Under the pieces are notes generated by a model, which did not search any database, was not told the DNA's origin, and saw only the letters and a program-made list of their open reading frames with translations. From positions 124,001-188,000 of the forward strand of contig NZ_JAVDXV010000007.1 in NCBI RefSeq assembly GCF_031458115.1: DNA of 64,000 nt, given 5' to 3'. Below are positions 55,253 to 63,912 of the stretch, piece by piece. The translations under genes and the position numbers were made by a program. The DNA is from Pelomonas asaccharophilus_A (lineage in GTDB: Bacteria; Pseudomonadota; Gammaproteobacteria; Burkholderiales; Burkholderiaceae_C). Position 1 is the first letter of the stretch; each line of letters begins with the position of its first letter.

Positions 55253-56253
55253 CTGAACGCGATGGAGGCCAGCACGACCTGGTTGCCACCGCGGCGCTGG
55301 GCTTCGTGCACGGCGTTCTCGCTGGCCGCCATCAGTTCGTCCTGGCGCGACGCCGTGTGCGGGAAGCTGGACACGCCCATGGAGATAGACAGACCCAGGT
55401 CCTGACCATTCAGCACGACGATCTGCGCGGCGCACTGCCGGCGCAACTGCTCCATGCGCGCATGCGCCGTCGCCAGGCCCACACCCGACAACAGTACGGC
55501 AAACCGCTGCGCGCCAATGCGGCAGGCCGAGTCCATGGCGCGCGTGTTGGCGCGCAGCATGCGGCCTATGCCCTCGAGCAGGCGCTGTTGCGCCTCATCG
55601 CCCAGCTCAGCGATGGCGGGTGACGCGTCCAGCGCGATGACCACCAGCGCGAACTCGCGGTGCTCGCGCGATGACAGGTCGATCTCGCGCAGCAACTGAT
55701 CGTCGAATTGCGGCCGCAGGTAGAGACCGGAAACCTCGTCGCGGCCCGAGCCATGCTGCAGTTCGCGGCGGATCTGTTCGATGGCACTTTGCTGCTGCTC
55801 TATTTGACCCAGCGCTCGCTGCAACTGCGATTCACGATGGCGCTCCTCGGTGCGCTCGTGCCAGACGGACAGCAGGAAGTCCTGCCCCAGTGCGAGCCGC
55901 GTGACGCTGAACTCACGCCGCCGGCCCTTGATCTCCAGCTTGTGCTCCGACACGACCGGATGGCGCTGCGCCATCACCGTCTGCTCCACGCGCCGCAGCG
56001 CCGTGGTCTCGTCGGCCTTCAGCAGCTCGGCGTCGGTATGACCCACGACGACTTCACACTCGAACATGTGAGCCAGGCCGGCGCTGGCGAACACATAGCG
56101 CCCGCTGGCAGCGGCCTTGATTGCGGCCTGGCTGCCCAGCGGCTCGATCAGCGCGACCAGCCCGGCCAGTGCCTCACCGCCCAGTTCGGCATGCCCGGCC
56201 AGCCATTGCGCCAAGCTTGCGGGCTGCGACGACGAGGGATCGGTCATGTCCAT
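55249..56253 (-). CDS. PAS protein with degenerate GGDEF domain
   Basis: 334 aa. Residues about 30-135 look like a PAS sensor, then a short coiled coil, then a GGDEF fold with the start DEVSGLYLRPQFD instead of DxLTGLxNR and GAQRF (247-251) at the position of GGDEF. The loss of both the metal/GTP motif and the I-site makes diguanylate cyclase activity unlikely. A receptor or scaffold role in c-di-GMP or stress signalling is possible. An ATA codon in EGIGRML precedes GGC. Confidence 0.75.
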   Translation of the reverse strand: MDMTDPSSSQPASLAQWLAGHAELGGEALAGLVALIEPLGSQAAIKAAASGRYVFASAGLAHMFECEVVVGHTDAELLKADETTALRRVEQTVMAQRHPVVSEHKLEIKGRRREFSVTRLALGQDFLLSVWHERTEERHRESQLQRALGQIEQQQSAIEQIRRELQHGSGRDEVSGLYLRPQFDDQLLREIDLSSREHREFALVVIALDASPAIAELGDEAQQRLLEGIGRMLRANTRAMDSACRIGAQRFAVLLSGVGLATAHARMEQLRRQCAAQIVVLNGQDLGLSISMGVSSFPHTASRQDELMAASENAVHEAQRRGGNQVVLASIAFS

Positions 56254-56465
56254 GGAATCGTTTGAATGCGATCACGTGCCAACGGCGGGGAACCGGGCTT
56301 GCCCTGTGTCAAGGGACTGTAGTGGGGCGCGAGCACGGCCAGCAAGGCCAGCTCACCCCACGAATCGGGCCTCCCCCCTAAGACGCCCGTCGGATCAGCT
56401 GGCAGCCATCCTACAGAGTTTCAACCCCACCGCCCGCGACAATCAGCCCCCTGGACGGGAGGCTT

Positions 56466-57695
56466 ATGCAGGGATTCGATGTGGTGGTGGTAGGGGCGGG
56501 CGCGGCGGGCCTGTTCTGTGCGGGGCTGGCCGGGCAGGCGGGCCTGCGCGTGCTGCTGGTGGATCACGACTTGCGGCTGGCCGAAAAAATTCGTATCTCG
56601 GGCGGCGGGCGTTGCAATTTCACCAATCGGGAAGCCGGACCGGCCAACTTCCTGTCCGAGAACCCGGCGTTCTGCCGCTCGGCGCTGGCACGCTACACGC
56701 CGCAGGACTTCATCAAGCTGGTGCAGCGCCATGGCATCGCCTTTCACGAGAAGCACAAGGGCCAACTGTTCTGCGACGACTCCAGCGAGCAGATCATCCA
56801 GATGCTGCTCAAAGAGTGCGAAGCCGGCGGCGTCACGCGCTGGCAGCCTTGCACGGTGGCGGACGTGCGCCCGTTGCCCGACGGCGGCTTCGAACTCGAC
56901 ACCAGCCAGGGGCCCGTGCGCGCACTGCGCGTGGTGGTGGCCACCGGCGGCCTGCCCGTGCCCAAGATCGGCGCCAGCGACTGGGGGCTGCGCCTGGCCA
57001 AGCGCTTCGAGCACGCCATCGTGGAGCCCAGGCCCGCGCTGGTGCCGCTGACCTTCGACGCCGACGCCTGGGCGCCGTTCGCCGCACTGGCCGGCTTGTC
57101 GCTGCCCGTCGAGGTGTCTTGCGGCAGCGGCAAGCAACGCATGCGCTTCCTGGAAGACCTGCTGTTCACGCACCGCGGCCTCAGCGGCCCGGCCATTCTG
57201 CAAATCTCCAGCTACCGCGCCGCCGACCAGGCTCTGCAGATCAACCTAGCGCCCGAGCTGCGGCTGGAGCAGGAGTTGGTGGAAGCCAAGACTTCGTCGC
57301 GCCGGCAACTGGGCAACGAGTTCGGCGCCCGCCTGCCGCAACGACTGGCTGCGGCCTGGCTGGAGCGCTCGGGGCTGGACGGAGGCCGGGCGCTGCCCGA
57401 ATGCCGCGACGCCGACCTGCAGCGGCTGGGGCGCAGCGTGCACGAATGGCAGCTGATGCCCAGCGGCGACGAAGGCTGGCGCAAGGCCGAGGTGATGCGC
57501 GGTGGCGTGTCCACACGCGATCTCAGCTCGCAGACGCTGGAGAGCAAACGGGTTCCAGGCCTGTACTTCATCGGCGAGGTTGTCGACGTTACGGGATGGC
57601 TGGGGGGCTACAACTTCCAGTGGGCCTGGGCCAGCGCCGCCGCCTGCGCGGCAGCCATGGCGGCCGCTTCCAGCGATGCTTCAGTCGGGGCCTGA
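56466..57695 (+). CDS. BaiN/HI0933-family flavoprotein (NAD(P)/FAD-dependent oxidoreductase)
   Basis: 409 aa. Rossmann FAD motif GAGAAG at 10-15, the family marker KIRISGGGRCNFTN near 45-58, the FLEDLLFTHRGLSGPAIL segment, and the closing GEVVDVTGWLGGYNFQWAW. Physiological substrate is not established for the bacterial family. GGGAGG precedes the ATG. The 212 bp to the divergent GGDEF-like gene show no recognisable promoter pair. Confidence 0.88.
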   Translation: MQGFDVVVVGAGAAGLFCAGLAGQAGLRVLLVDHDLRLAEKIRISGGGRCNFTNREAGPANFLSENPAFCRSALARYTPQDFIKLVQRHGIAFHEKHKGQLFCDDSSEQIIQMLLKECEAGGVTRWQPCTVADVRPLPDGGFELDTSQGPVRALRVVVATGGLPVPKIGASDWGLRLAKRFEHAIVEPRPALVPLTFDADAWAPFAALAGLSLPVEVSCGSGKQRMRFLEDLLFTHRGLSGPAILQISSYRAADQALQINLAPELRLEQELVEAKTSSRRQLGNEFGARLPQRLAAAWLERSGLDGGRALPECRDADLQRLGRSVHEWQLMPSGDEGWRKAEVMRGGVSTRDLSSQTLESKRVPGLYFIGEVVDVTGWLGGYNFQWAWASAAACAAAMAAASSDASVGA

Positions 57696-57702
57696 GCAAA
57701 TC

Positions 57703-57732
57703 TTGGCAAGTCCTTGATTTCCCGGCTACAAT
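57703..57732 (+). promoter_or_regulatory. Sigma-70 promoter of rpsU
   Basis: TTGGCA (57703-57708) and TACAAT (57727-57732) separated by 18 bp, beginning 7 bases after the preceding gene stop, and about 120 bases before rpsU. Confidence 0.65.
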
Positions 57733-57852
57733 CCCCGGCTTTGCTAGCAAACCCCGCGCGTCGATTCGCAGGCATCACAAGGTGATGCAGCAATCCGGAA
57801 CCTGCTGCTGATACTGAAGCCGCGAACACCGAGCGCAATCTGAAGGAAATAC

Positions 57853-58065
57853 ATGACCACCATCCGCGTCAAGGAAAACGAGCCGTTCGACGTCGCCCTG
57901 CGTCGCTTCAAGCGCACCATCGAAAAGCTGGGCCTGCTGACCGAACTGCGCGCCCGCGAGTTCTACGAGAAGCCCACCGCCGAGCGCAAGCGCAAGAAGG
58001 CTGCCGCCGTGAAGCGCCACTACAAGCGCGTTCGCAGCATGCAGCTGCCCAAGAAGCTGTACTGA
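57853..58065 (+). CDS. rpsU: 30S ribosomal protein S21
   Basis: 70 aa, full length. [21 protein letters not shown] start and the basic [19 protein letters not shown] tail are typical. Needed for 30S initiation. A strong terminator follows, but YqeY lies downstream. Confidence 0.97.
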
Positions 58066-58109
58066 TCGGCCTCTGACGCGATCCGGAACCTTGCGTTCCG
58101 GTGAACTCC

Positions 58110-58150
58110 AAAACCCGCCACAGGACGCTGTCGCGGGTTTTTGTCTTTTT
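58110..58150 (+). terminator. Rho-independent terminator after rpsU
   Basis: AAACCCGC (58111-58118) pairs with GCGGGTTT (58133-58140), followed by TTGTCTTTTT. Partial read-through into yqeY is possible because no separate promoter is evident in the 16-base gap. Confidence 0.8.
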
Positions 58151-58165
58151 GAACCGGATTTCCCC

Positions 58166-58612
58166 ATGAGCCTGAAAGACCGCATCACCGAAGACATGAA
58201 GGCCGCGATGCGCGCCAAGGAAGCCGACCGCCTGCTGACCATCCGGGGCCTGCTGGCCGCCGTGAAGCAGAAGGAAGTGGACGAGCGCATCGTCGTGGAC
58301 GACGCCGGCCTCGTGGCCATCGTCGACAAACTGATCAAGCAGCGCAAGGACTCCATCGGCCAGTTCGCGGCGGCCGGCCGCGACGACCTGGTGGCCAAGG
58401 AGACCGCCGAGCTGGCCGTGCTGCAGGTCTACCTGCCCGAACGCCTGTCCGCCGAGGCCGTGGCCGAGAAGGTCGCCGCCATCGTGGCCGAGCTGGGCGC
58501 CACCGGCCCCGGCGACATGGGCAAGGTCATGGCCGCCGCGAAGGCCGCCCTGGGCAATTCCGCCGAGATGAGCACGATGTCCGCTGCGGTCAAGGCCGCG
58601 CTGGCCAAGTAA
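58166..58612 (+). CDS. GatB/YqeY domain protein
   Basis: 148 aa, a stand-alone YqeY domain (SLKDRITEDMKAAMRAKEADRL... and the MGKVM ending). The related C-terminal part of GatB binds tRNA, so a tRNA-linked role is likely but unproven. Commonly found with rpsU. 9 bp before the DUF442 gene. Confidence 0.92.
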   Translation: MSLKDRITEDMKAAMRAKEADRLLTIRGLLAAVKQKEVDERIVVDDAGLVAIVDKLIKQRKDSIGQFAAAGRDDLVAKETAELAVLQVYLPERLSAEAVAEKVAAIVAELGATGPGDMGKVMAAAKAALGNSAEMSTMSAAVKAALAK

Positions 58613-58621
58613 GGAGCCCCC

Positions 58622-58966
58622 ATGAGCCTGCCCCTGCAAGCGCTGACGCCCGACATCTGCGTGGCCCCTCAACTGACGCCCGAGGCCATGGCCGAAGCCG
58701 CGGCCGCGGGTTTCAAGAGCGTGGTCAACAACCGCCCGGACTTCGAGCACGGGCCTGACCAGCCCACGTCGGCCGCCATCCAGGCCGCCGCCGAGGCCGC
58801 CGGTCTTGAATACCGCCACCTGCCCGTGGCCGGCGGCTACCAGTCCCCCGAGGAGATCGCCGCGTTCGCGCAGCTGCTGGAAGAACTGCCGCGGCCGCTG
58901 CTGGTGTTCTGCCGCTCCGGTGCGCGCTCGACCCGTCTGTTCGTGCAGGCGCAGCAACTCGGCTGA
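58622..58966 (+). CDS. DUF442/TIGR01244 phosphatase-like or sulfurtransferase-like protein
   Basis: 114 aa. It has the cysteine phosphatase-type loop VFCRSGARST (Cx5R) and the FKSVVNNRPDFEHG segment that defines the TIGR01244 family, often linked to hydrogen sulfide or biofilm functions in other species. Whether it acts as phosphatase or persulfide enzyme cannot be read here. Confidence 0.85.
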   Translation: MSLPLQALTPDICVAPQLTPEAMAEAAAAGFKSVVNNRPDFEHGPDQPTSAAIQAAAEAAGLEYRHLPVAGGYQSPEEIAAFAQLLEELPRPLLVFCRSGARSTRLFVQAQQLG

Positions 58967-59019
58967 ACCCCCTCGGGGCTTTCCCTGAACGACGGCCCAA
59001 CGAAGCCGTCGCCCCTCTG

Positions 59020-59046
59020 GCGGTCGCTACATTGGCGACCGCTTTT
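59020..59046 (+). terminator. Rho-independent terminator after the DUF442 gene
   Basis: GCGGTCGC (59020-59027) and GCGACCGC (59035-59042) form a perfect 8-bp stem with a 7-nt loop, followed by TTTT. It separates the rpsU-yqeY-DUF442 unit from dctQM. An extra hairpin CGACGGC/GCCGTCG lies just upstream. Confidence 0.8.
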
Positions 59047-59064
59047 GCATTACCGCCTCCCTCC

Positions 59065-59673
59065 ATGAACGCCCTGCTCTCCCTGGCGCGGCGCATTGAC
59101 GGCCTGAACGACCGCTTCGGCACGCTTGCCGCCTGGGCCGTGCTGCTGTCGTGCTTCATCAGTGCTGCCAATGCCGTCGTCCGCTACACATTGGACTACT
59201 CCTCCAACTCTTTCCTGGAGATCCAGTGGTATCTGTTCGCCGTCTGCGTGATGCTGGGTGCCTCGCAGGTGCTGCGGCTGAATGAGCATGTGCGCGTGGA
59301 CCTGGTCTACAGCCGCCTGACGGGCCATGGCAAGGTCTATGTGGACCTGTTCGGCCTGGTGTTCTTCCTGCTGCCGGTCATCTGCTACATGGCCTGGCTG
59401 TCCTGGGGACTGTTCATCGTCAAGCTCAGCACGGGCATGGGCGCGGGTGACTCCATCGCCAGCCTGGGCTTCACGGGCTACTTCGCCAAGCTGCTGACCA
59501 CCGGTGAGGTGTCCAGCAACGCCGGCGGCCTGATCCGCTGGCCGGCCGTGCTGACGCTGCCGCTGGGCTTCGCGATGGTGGCGCTGCAAGGCGTGTCCGA
59601 AATCATCAAGCGCGTCGCCTGGCTGGCGCACCGCTACGAAATGGACACGCATTACGAGAGGCCGCTGCAATGA
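59065..59673 (+). CDS. dctQ: TRAP transporter small permease (DctQ)
   Basis: 202 aa with four transmembrane helices; the SNSFLEIQWYLF segment and RLNEHVRVDLVY loop are DctQ-family hallmarks. Membrane partner of the TRAP system; stop overlaps dctM by 4 bp. Longer than the ~160 aa norm because of a periplasmic loop of ~40 residues near 130-160. Confidence 0.9.
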   Translation: MNALLSLARRIDGLNDRFGTLAAWAVLLSCFISAANAVVRYTLDYSSNSFLEIQWYLFAVCVMLGASQVLRLNEHVRVDLVYSRLTGHGKVYVDLFGLVFFLLPVICYMAWLSWGLFIVKLSTGMGAGDSIASLGFTGYFAKLLTTGEVSSNAGGLIRWPAVLTLPLGFAMVALQGVSEIIKRVAWLAHRYEMDTHYERPLQ

Positions 59674-61247
59674 TCTCGATGGAGCATTTCCCCCCGCTGA
59701 TGTTCGCGGGGCTGATCGTGATCATGCTGATCGGCTTCCCCGTCGCGTTCTCGCTGGCGGCGCTGGGCCTGGCCTGCGGCTTTTTCGCGGTCAGCCAGGG
59801 CTGGTTCCCGCCGGAGTTCATGAGCGCGCTGCCGCAGAACGTGTTCGGCATCCTGTCCAACGAGCTGCTGCTGGCCATTCCCTTCTTCACGCTGATGGGC
59901 GCGCTGCTGGAGAAATGCGGCCTCGCGGAAGACATGCTGGACTCCATGGGCCAGCTGTTCGGCCCCGTGCGCGGCGGCCTGGGCTACTCGGTCATCATTG
60001 TCGGCTTCATCCTCGGCGCCATCACCGGCACCGTGGCGGGGCAGGTCATCGCGATGGCGATGATCTCGCTGCCGGTCATGATGCGCTACGGCTACAACAT
60101 GCGCTACGCGACCGGCGTGCTGGCCGCGTCCGGCACGATCACGCAGCTGGTGCCGCCCTCGCTGGTGCTGGTGGTGCTGGCCGACCAACTGGGCCGCTCG
60201 GTGGGCGACATGTACAAGGGCGCCTGGGGCCCGTCCATCCTGCAGGTGCTGATCTTCGCGCTCTACACCTTCGTGCTGAGCCGCGTGAAGCCGCACCACG
60301 TGCCGGGCGTGCCCAAGGAGGCACGCACGCTGCAGGGCTGGGCGCTGTGGGCCAAGTGCCTGCGCGGCATCATCCCGTCGGCCATCCTGATCTTCGCCGT
60401 GCTGGGCTCCATGGGCGGCCTGCCGGGCATCAACACCGCCATCTGCACGCCGACCGAAGCCGGCGCGATGGGCGCGGTGGGCGCCTTCATCCTGGCCGGC
60501 ATCCACAAGCGCCTGTCCTGGCCGCTGGTCAAGGAAGCCATGAAGGGCACGATGCGCATCACCGCGATGGTGGTGTTCATCCTGATCGGCTCGCGCACGT
60601 TCTCGCTGGTGTTCCAAGGCGTGGAAGGCGGCCACTGGATCGAGAACATGCTCAGCGACCTGCCCGGCGGTCAGATTGGCTTCCTGATCGCGGTCAACCT
60701 GTTCATCTTCTTCCTGGCCTTCTTCCTCGATTTCTTCGAGATCGCCTTCATCATCCTGCCGCTGCTGGGCCCGGTGGCCGACAAGATGGGCATCGACCTC
60801 GTCTGGTTCGGCGTCATGCTGTGCGTGAACATGCAGACCAGCTTCATGCACCCGCCGTTCGGCTTCGCGCTGTTCTACCTGCGCGGCATCTCGGACACCT
60901 TGTTCAAGAACGGCGCGCTGCCGCGCAAGGTGGAGTCCAAGGACATCTACATGGGCTCCATCCCGTGGGTGTTCATGCAGCTGGTGCTGGTGGCCATCGT
61001 CATCTTCTTCCCGCAGACGGTGACCGCCTTCCTGGACAAGGAAAAGGCCGTGGACATGAACCAGGCGTCGGAGCTGCTGCAGCAGATGAGCAACCCCAAC
61101 GACAAATCGGGAAGCGACATGAGCGCCGACGACGCCAGCAAGCTGTTCGCGCCCGAGCCCGCGGCCTCGGCGGCGCCCAGCGCGTCGGCGCCCGTCGACG
61201 AGTCGGAGGCGCTGCGCCGCATGCTCGAAGAGAACAGCAAGAAGTAG
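59670..61247 (+). CDS. dctM: TRAP transporter large permease (DctM)
   Basis: 525 aa with about twelve transmembrane helices, longer than the usual ~425-450. FTLMGALLEKCGLAEDMLD and the two GG/TEAGAMGAV motifs are typical. The last ~75 residues are a Ser/Ala/Pro-rich hydrophilic extension ending in charged residues, which is unusual. Sodium-driven uptake of an organic acid is expected. The partner binding protein is encoded convergently. Confidence 0.93.
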   Translation: MISMEHFPPLMFAGLIVIMLIGFPVAFSLAALGLACGFFAVSQGWFPPEFMSALPQNVFGILSNELLLAIPFFTLMGALLEKCGLAEDMLDSMGQLFGPVRGGLGYSVIIVGFILGAITGTVAGQVIAMAMISLPVMMRYGYNMRYATGVLAASGTITQLVPPSLVLVVLADQLGRSVGDMYKGAWGPSILQVLIFALYTFVLSRVKPHHVPGVPKEARTLQGWALWAKCLRGIIPSAILIFAVLGSMGGLPGINTAICTPTEAGAMGAVGAFILAGIHKRLSWPLVKEAMKGTMRITAMVVFILIGSRTFSLVFQGVEGGHWIENMLSDLPGGQIGFLIAVNLFIFFLAFFLDFFEIAFIILPLLGPVADKMGIDLVWFGVMLCVNMQTSFMHPPFGFALFYLRGISDTLFKNGALPRKVESKDIYMGSIPWVFMQLVLVAIVIFFPQTVTAFLDKEKAVDMNQASELLQQMSNPNDKSGSDMSADDASKLFAPEPAASAAPSASAPVDESEALRRMLEENSKK

Positions 61248-61266
61248 CGCTTCAAGCGCCCATGAA

Positions 61267-61291
61267 AAAAGCCCCGCATCACGGGGCTTTT
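61267..61291. terminator. Bidirectional terminator between dctM and dctP
   Basis: AAAAGCCCCG (61267-61276), loop CATCA, CGGGGCTTTT (61282-61291). The stem has A/T ends on both sides and serves both the + strand dctQM and the - strand dctP transcripts. Confidence 0.88.
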
Positions 61292-61316
61292 GCTTTGCTG
61301 CGGCGCGCTACTCAGG

Positions 61317-62399
61317 TCAGAGCTTCTGGTTCTGCATGAAGTCGTCGAAGCCGGCCTCGGCGAAGCGGAACCACAGGTTCTGGTCGCGGCGGAAGTTGGC
61401 GTAGTCCTCGTAGACCTTCTTCCAGTTCGGGTTCTTGGCCGACAGCTCGGCGTAGATGGCCATGGACTCCTTGAAGGCCGCTTCCATGACGTCCTTGGGG
61501 AACTTGAACAGCTTGGTGCCCGAGCCCACCAGCTGCTTCAGCGCAGCCGGATTCTTGGCGTCGTAGCGGGCCTGCATCTCGACATGGGCCAGCGCCGACG
61601 CGGCTTCAACAACAGCCTTGTATTCAGCCGACAGCGAGTCGTAGGCCTTGGTGTTGATGAAGAAGTCCAGTTGCGGACCGCCTTCCCACCAGCCCGGGTA
61701 GTAGTAGTTGGGCGCAACCTTGTTGAAGCCCAGCTTCTGGTCGTCGTACGGGCCTACCCATTCAGCGGCGTCGATGGTGCCCTTCTCCAGCGCGGAGTAG
61801 ATCTCGCCGCCGGCGATCTGCTGCGGCACCGCGCCCAGGCGCTCGACGACACGGCCGGCGAAGCCGCCAATGCGGATCTTCAGGCCCTTCATGTCGGCGA
61901 TGCTCTTGATCTCCTTGCGGTACCAGCCGCCCATCTGCGCGCCGGTGTTGCCGCCGGGGAAGCTGATGATGTTGTAGTTGCGATAGAAGTCGCGCATCAG
62001 CTTCAGGCCGTTGCCTTCCACCATCCAGGCCGTCATCTGGCGGCTGTTCAGGCCGAAGGGGATGGCGCAGCCCAGCGCGAAGGTCTCGTCCTTGCCGAAG
62101 AAGTAGTACGGCGCGGTGTGCGCGATCTCGACCGTGCCGGCCTGAACCGCGTCAACGACCTGCAGCGCGGGGACGATCTCGCCACCCGCATGCACCGAGA
62201 CCTGGAACTTGCCGCCGGTCATCTCCGAGACCTTCTTCGCAAACACGTCGGCGGCGCCGAAGATGGTGTCCAACGACTTCGGGAAGCTCGACGCGAGGCG
62301 CCAGCGCACCTGCGCCTGGGCTTGCACGATGGCCGGGGCGGCACCGGCGGCCAGCACGCCGGCGAGGCCGGCCTGGCGGACGAAGGAACGGCGTTCCAT
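61317..62399 (-). CDS. TRAP transporter solute-binding protein (TakP-like DctP)
   Basis: 360 aa. The N-terminus MERRSFVRQAGLAG is a twin-arginine-like export signal. The mature part shows RIGGFAGRVVERLG and a GTIDAAEWVGPYDD segment, with PGWWEGGP, matching the TakP group that binds 2-oxo or hydroxy carboxylates, often with a metal. Substrate not assignable further. It faces dctQM across a shared terminator. Confidence 0.9.
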   Translation of the reverse strand: MERRSFVRQAGLAGVLAAGAAPAIVQAQAQVRWRLASSFPKSLDTIFGAADVFAKKVSEMTGGKFQVSVHAGGEIVPALQVVDAVQAGTVEIAHTAPYYFFGKDETFALGCAIPFGLNSRQMTAWMVEGNGLKLMRDFYRNYNIISFPGGNTGAQMGGWYRKEIKSIADMKGLKIRIGGFAGRVVERLGAVPQQIAGGEIYSALEKGTIDAAEWVGPYDDQKLGFNKVAPNYYYPGWWEGGPQLDFFINTKAYDSLSAEYKAVVEAASALAHVEMQARYDAKNPAALKQLVGSGTKLFKFPKDVMEAAFKESMAIYAELSAKNPNWKKVYEDYANFRRDQNLWFRFAEAGFDDFMQNQKL

Positions 62400-62498
62400 G
62401 AGGGTCTCCTGTTATCGGGTTTGCTACAAAAAAGCTGGCCGATTCTAGGAAGCGCGCCGGGCCGCACCGGACCCGTGCTTACCCGTGCGCAGCGGGTG

Positions 62499-63866
62499 TC
62501 AGTTCCCCGCCAGCTTCATGCCGGTGACCAGCACGGAGCCCACGGTTTTGGTGCCCATCGAGTACTCGTCAGAGCCGATGCCGACGATGTTCTGCAGCAT
62601 GTCCTTGAGGTTGCCGGCGATGGTGACCTCATGCACCGGGTAGGCGATCTCGCCGTTCTCGACCCAGTAGCCACTGGCGCCGCGCGAGTAGTCGCCGGTC
62701 ACGTAGTTGACGCCCTGCCCCATCAGCTCAGTGACCAGCAGGCCGCGCCCCAGGCGGCGCACCATCGTCGCCAGATCATCCCCGGGCGCCGTCGCGCGGC
62801 TGGTCATGCGCAGGTTGTGCGAGCCGCCGGCGTGACCGGTGGTCTGCATGCCCAGCTTGCGCGCCGAGTAGCTGGACAAGAAATAGCCCTGCAGCACGCC
62901 GCCCTGCACGACGGAGCGCGCCCGCGTGACGACGCCCTCGTCGTCGAACGGCGAGCTGCCCTTGCCCTTCTTCACATGCGGGTCCTCGCTGATGTCGACG
63001 TGCGAGGCCGTGACCGGCTTGCCCAGGCTGTCCAGCAGGAAGCTGGTGCGACGGTACAGCGCGCCGCCGCTGGTGGCCTGCACCAGCGCGCCCAGCAGGC
63101 CGATGGCCACCGTGCTCTCGAACAGCACCGGCACCTCGGCCGTCGCGACCTTGCGTGCCTTCAGGCGCGACAGCGCGCGCTCGGCGGCGTAGCGGCCCAC
63201 AGCCTCGGCCGAAGCCAGGTCGGCGGCGTCGCGCATGGAGCTGTACCAGGCGTCGCGCTGCATGTCGTTGCCACGGCCGGCGATGGGCGCGACCGAGATG
63301 GAATGGCGCGAGCTGGCATAGCCGCCGCTGAAGCCGCGCGTGTTGCCCATCCAGAAATGCGACTGCTGCGCCGACACCGCCGCGCCCTCGCTGTTGGTGA
63401 TGCGCTTGTCCACGCCCAGCGCCGCCGCCTCGCAGCGCAGCGCGATCTCGGCAGCGGTGGCCGCATCGACGGCCCAGGGGTGGAACAGGTCCAGCTCCGG
63501 CCGCTGGGCGGCGTCCAGCGCCAGATCGGCCGCGTCGGGCAGGCCGGCGAACTCGTCCTCGGCCGTGAAGCGCGCGATGTCGTAGGCCGCGCGCACCGTG
63601 TCGCGTATGGCCTGGGCCGAGAAGTCCGACGTGCTGGCGTTGCCGCGGCGCTGGCCCAGGTAAACCGAAATGCCCAGCGACTTGTCGCGGTTGCGCTCCA
63701 CGTTCTCCAGCTGGCCCAACCGTGCCGAGACCGACAGACCGCAGCCCTCCGACACCTCGGCGCCGGCATCGCTGGCGCCCAACTTCTTCGCCTCGGCGAG
63801 GGCATCTGCGATCCACTGCTGGAACTGCGCGGGACTGTAGGCGAAACCGTCTTGGGCGTGGGACAT
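62499..63866 (-). CDS. pmbA: Metalloprotease TldE (PmbA)
   Basis: 455 aa from the ATG at 63866. TldE family: N-terminal sandwich, YDYSRGASGYWVENG-like C-terminal region (here GDYSRGASGYWVENG) and GSDEYSMGTKTVGS end. TldE partners TldD in peptide processing of modified peptides and toxins; TldD is not in the window. It is transcribed toward dctP with a 99-bp gap. Confidence 0.93.
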   Translation of the reverse strand: MSHAQDGFAYSPAQFQQWIADALAEAKKLGASDAGAEVSEGCGLSVSARLGQLENVERNRDKSLGISVYLGQRRGNASTSDFSAQAIRDTVRAAYDIARFTAEDEFAGLPDAADLALDAAQRPELDLFHPWAVDAATAAEIALRCEAAALGVDKRITNSEGAAVSAQQSHFWMGNTRGFSGGYASSRHSISVAPIAGRGNDMQRDAWYSSMRDAADLASAEAVGRYAAERALSRLKARKVATAEVPVLFESTVAIGLLGALVQATSGGALYRRTSFLLDSLGKPVTASHVDISEDPHVKKGKGSSPFDDEGVVTRARSVVQGGVLQGYFLSSYSARKLGMQTTGHAGGSHNLRMTSRATAPGDDLATMVRRLGRGLLVTELMGQGVNYVTGDYSRGASGYWVENGEIAYPVHEVTIAGNLKDMLQNIVGIGSDEYSMGTKTVGSVLVTGMKLAGN

Positions 63867-63912
63867 GAAAGGCACTGAATCGGGGTGGACGGCAATCATA
63901 GGCCTCGGGAAA

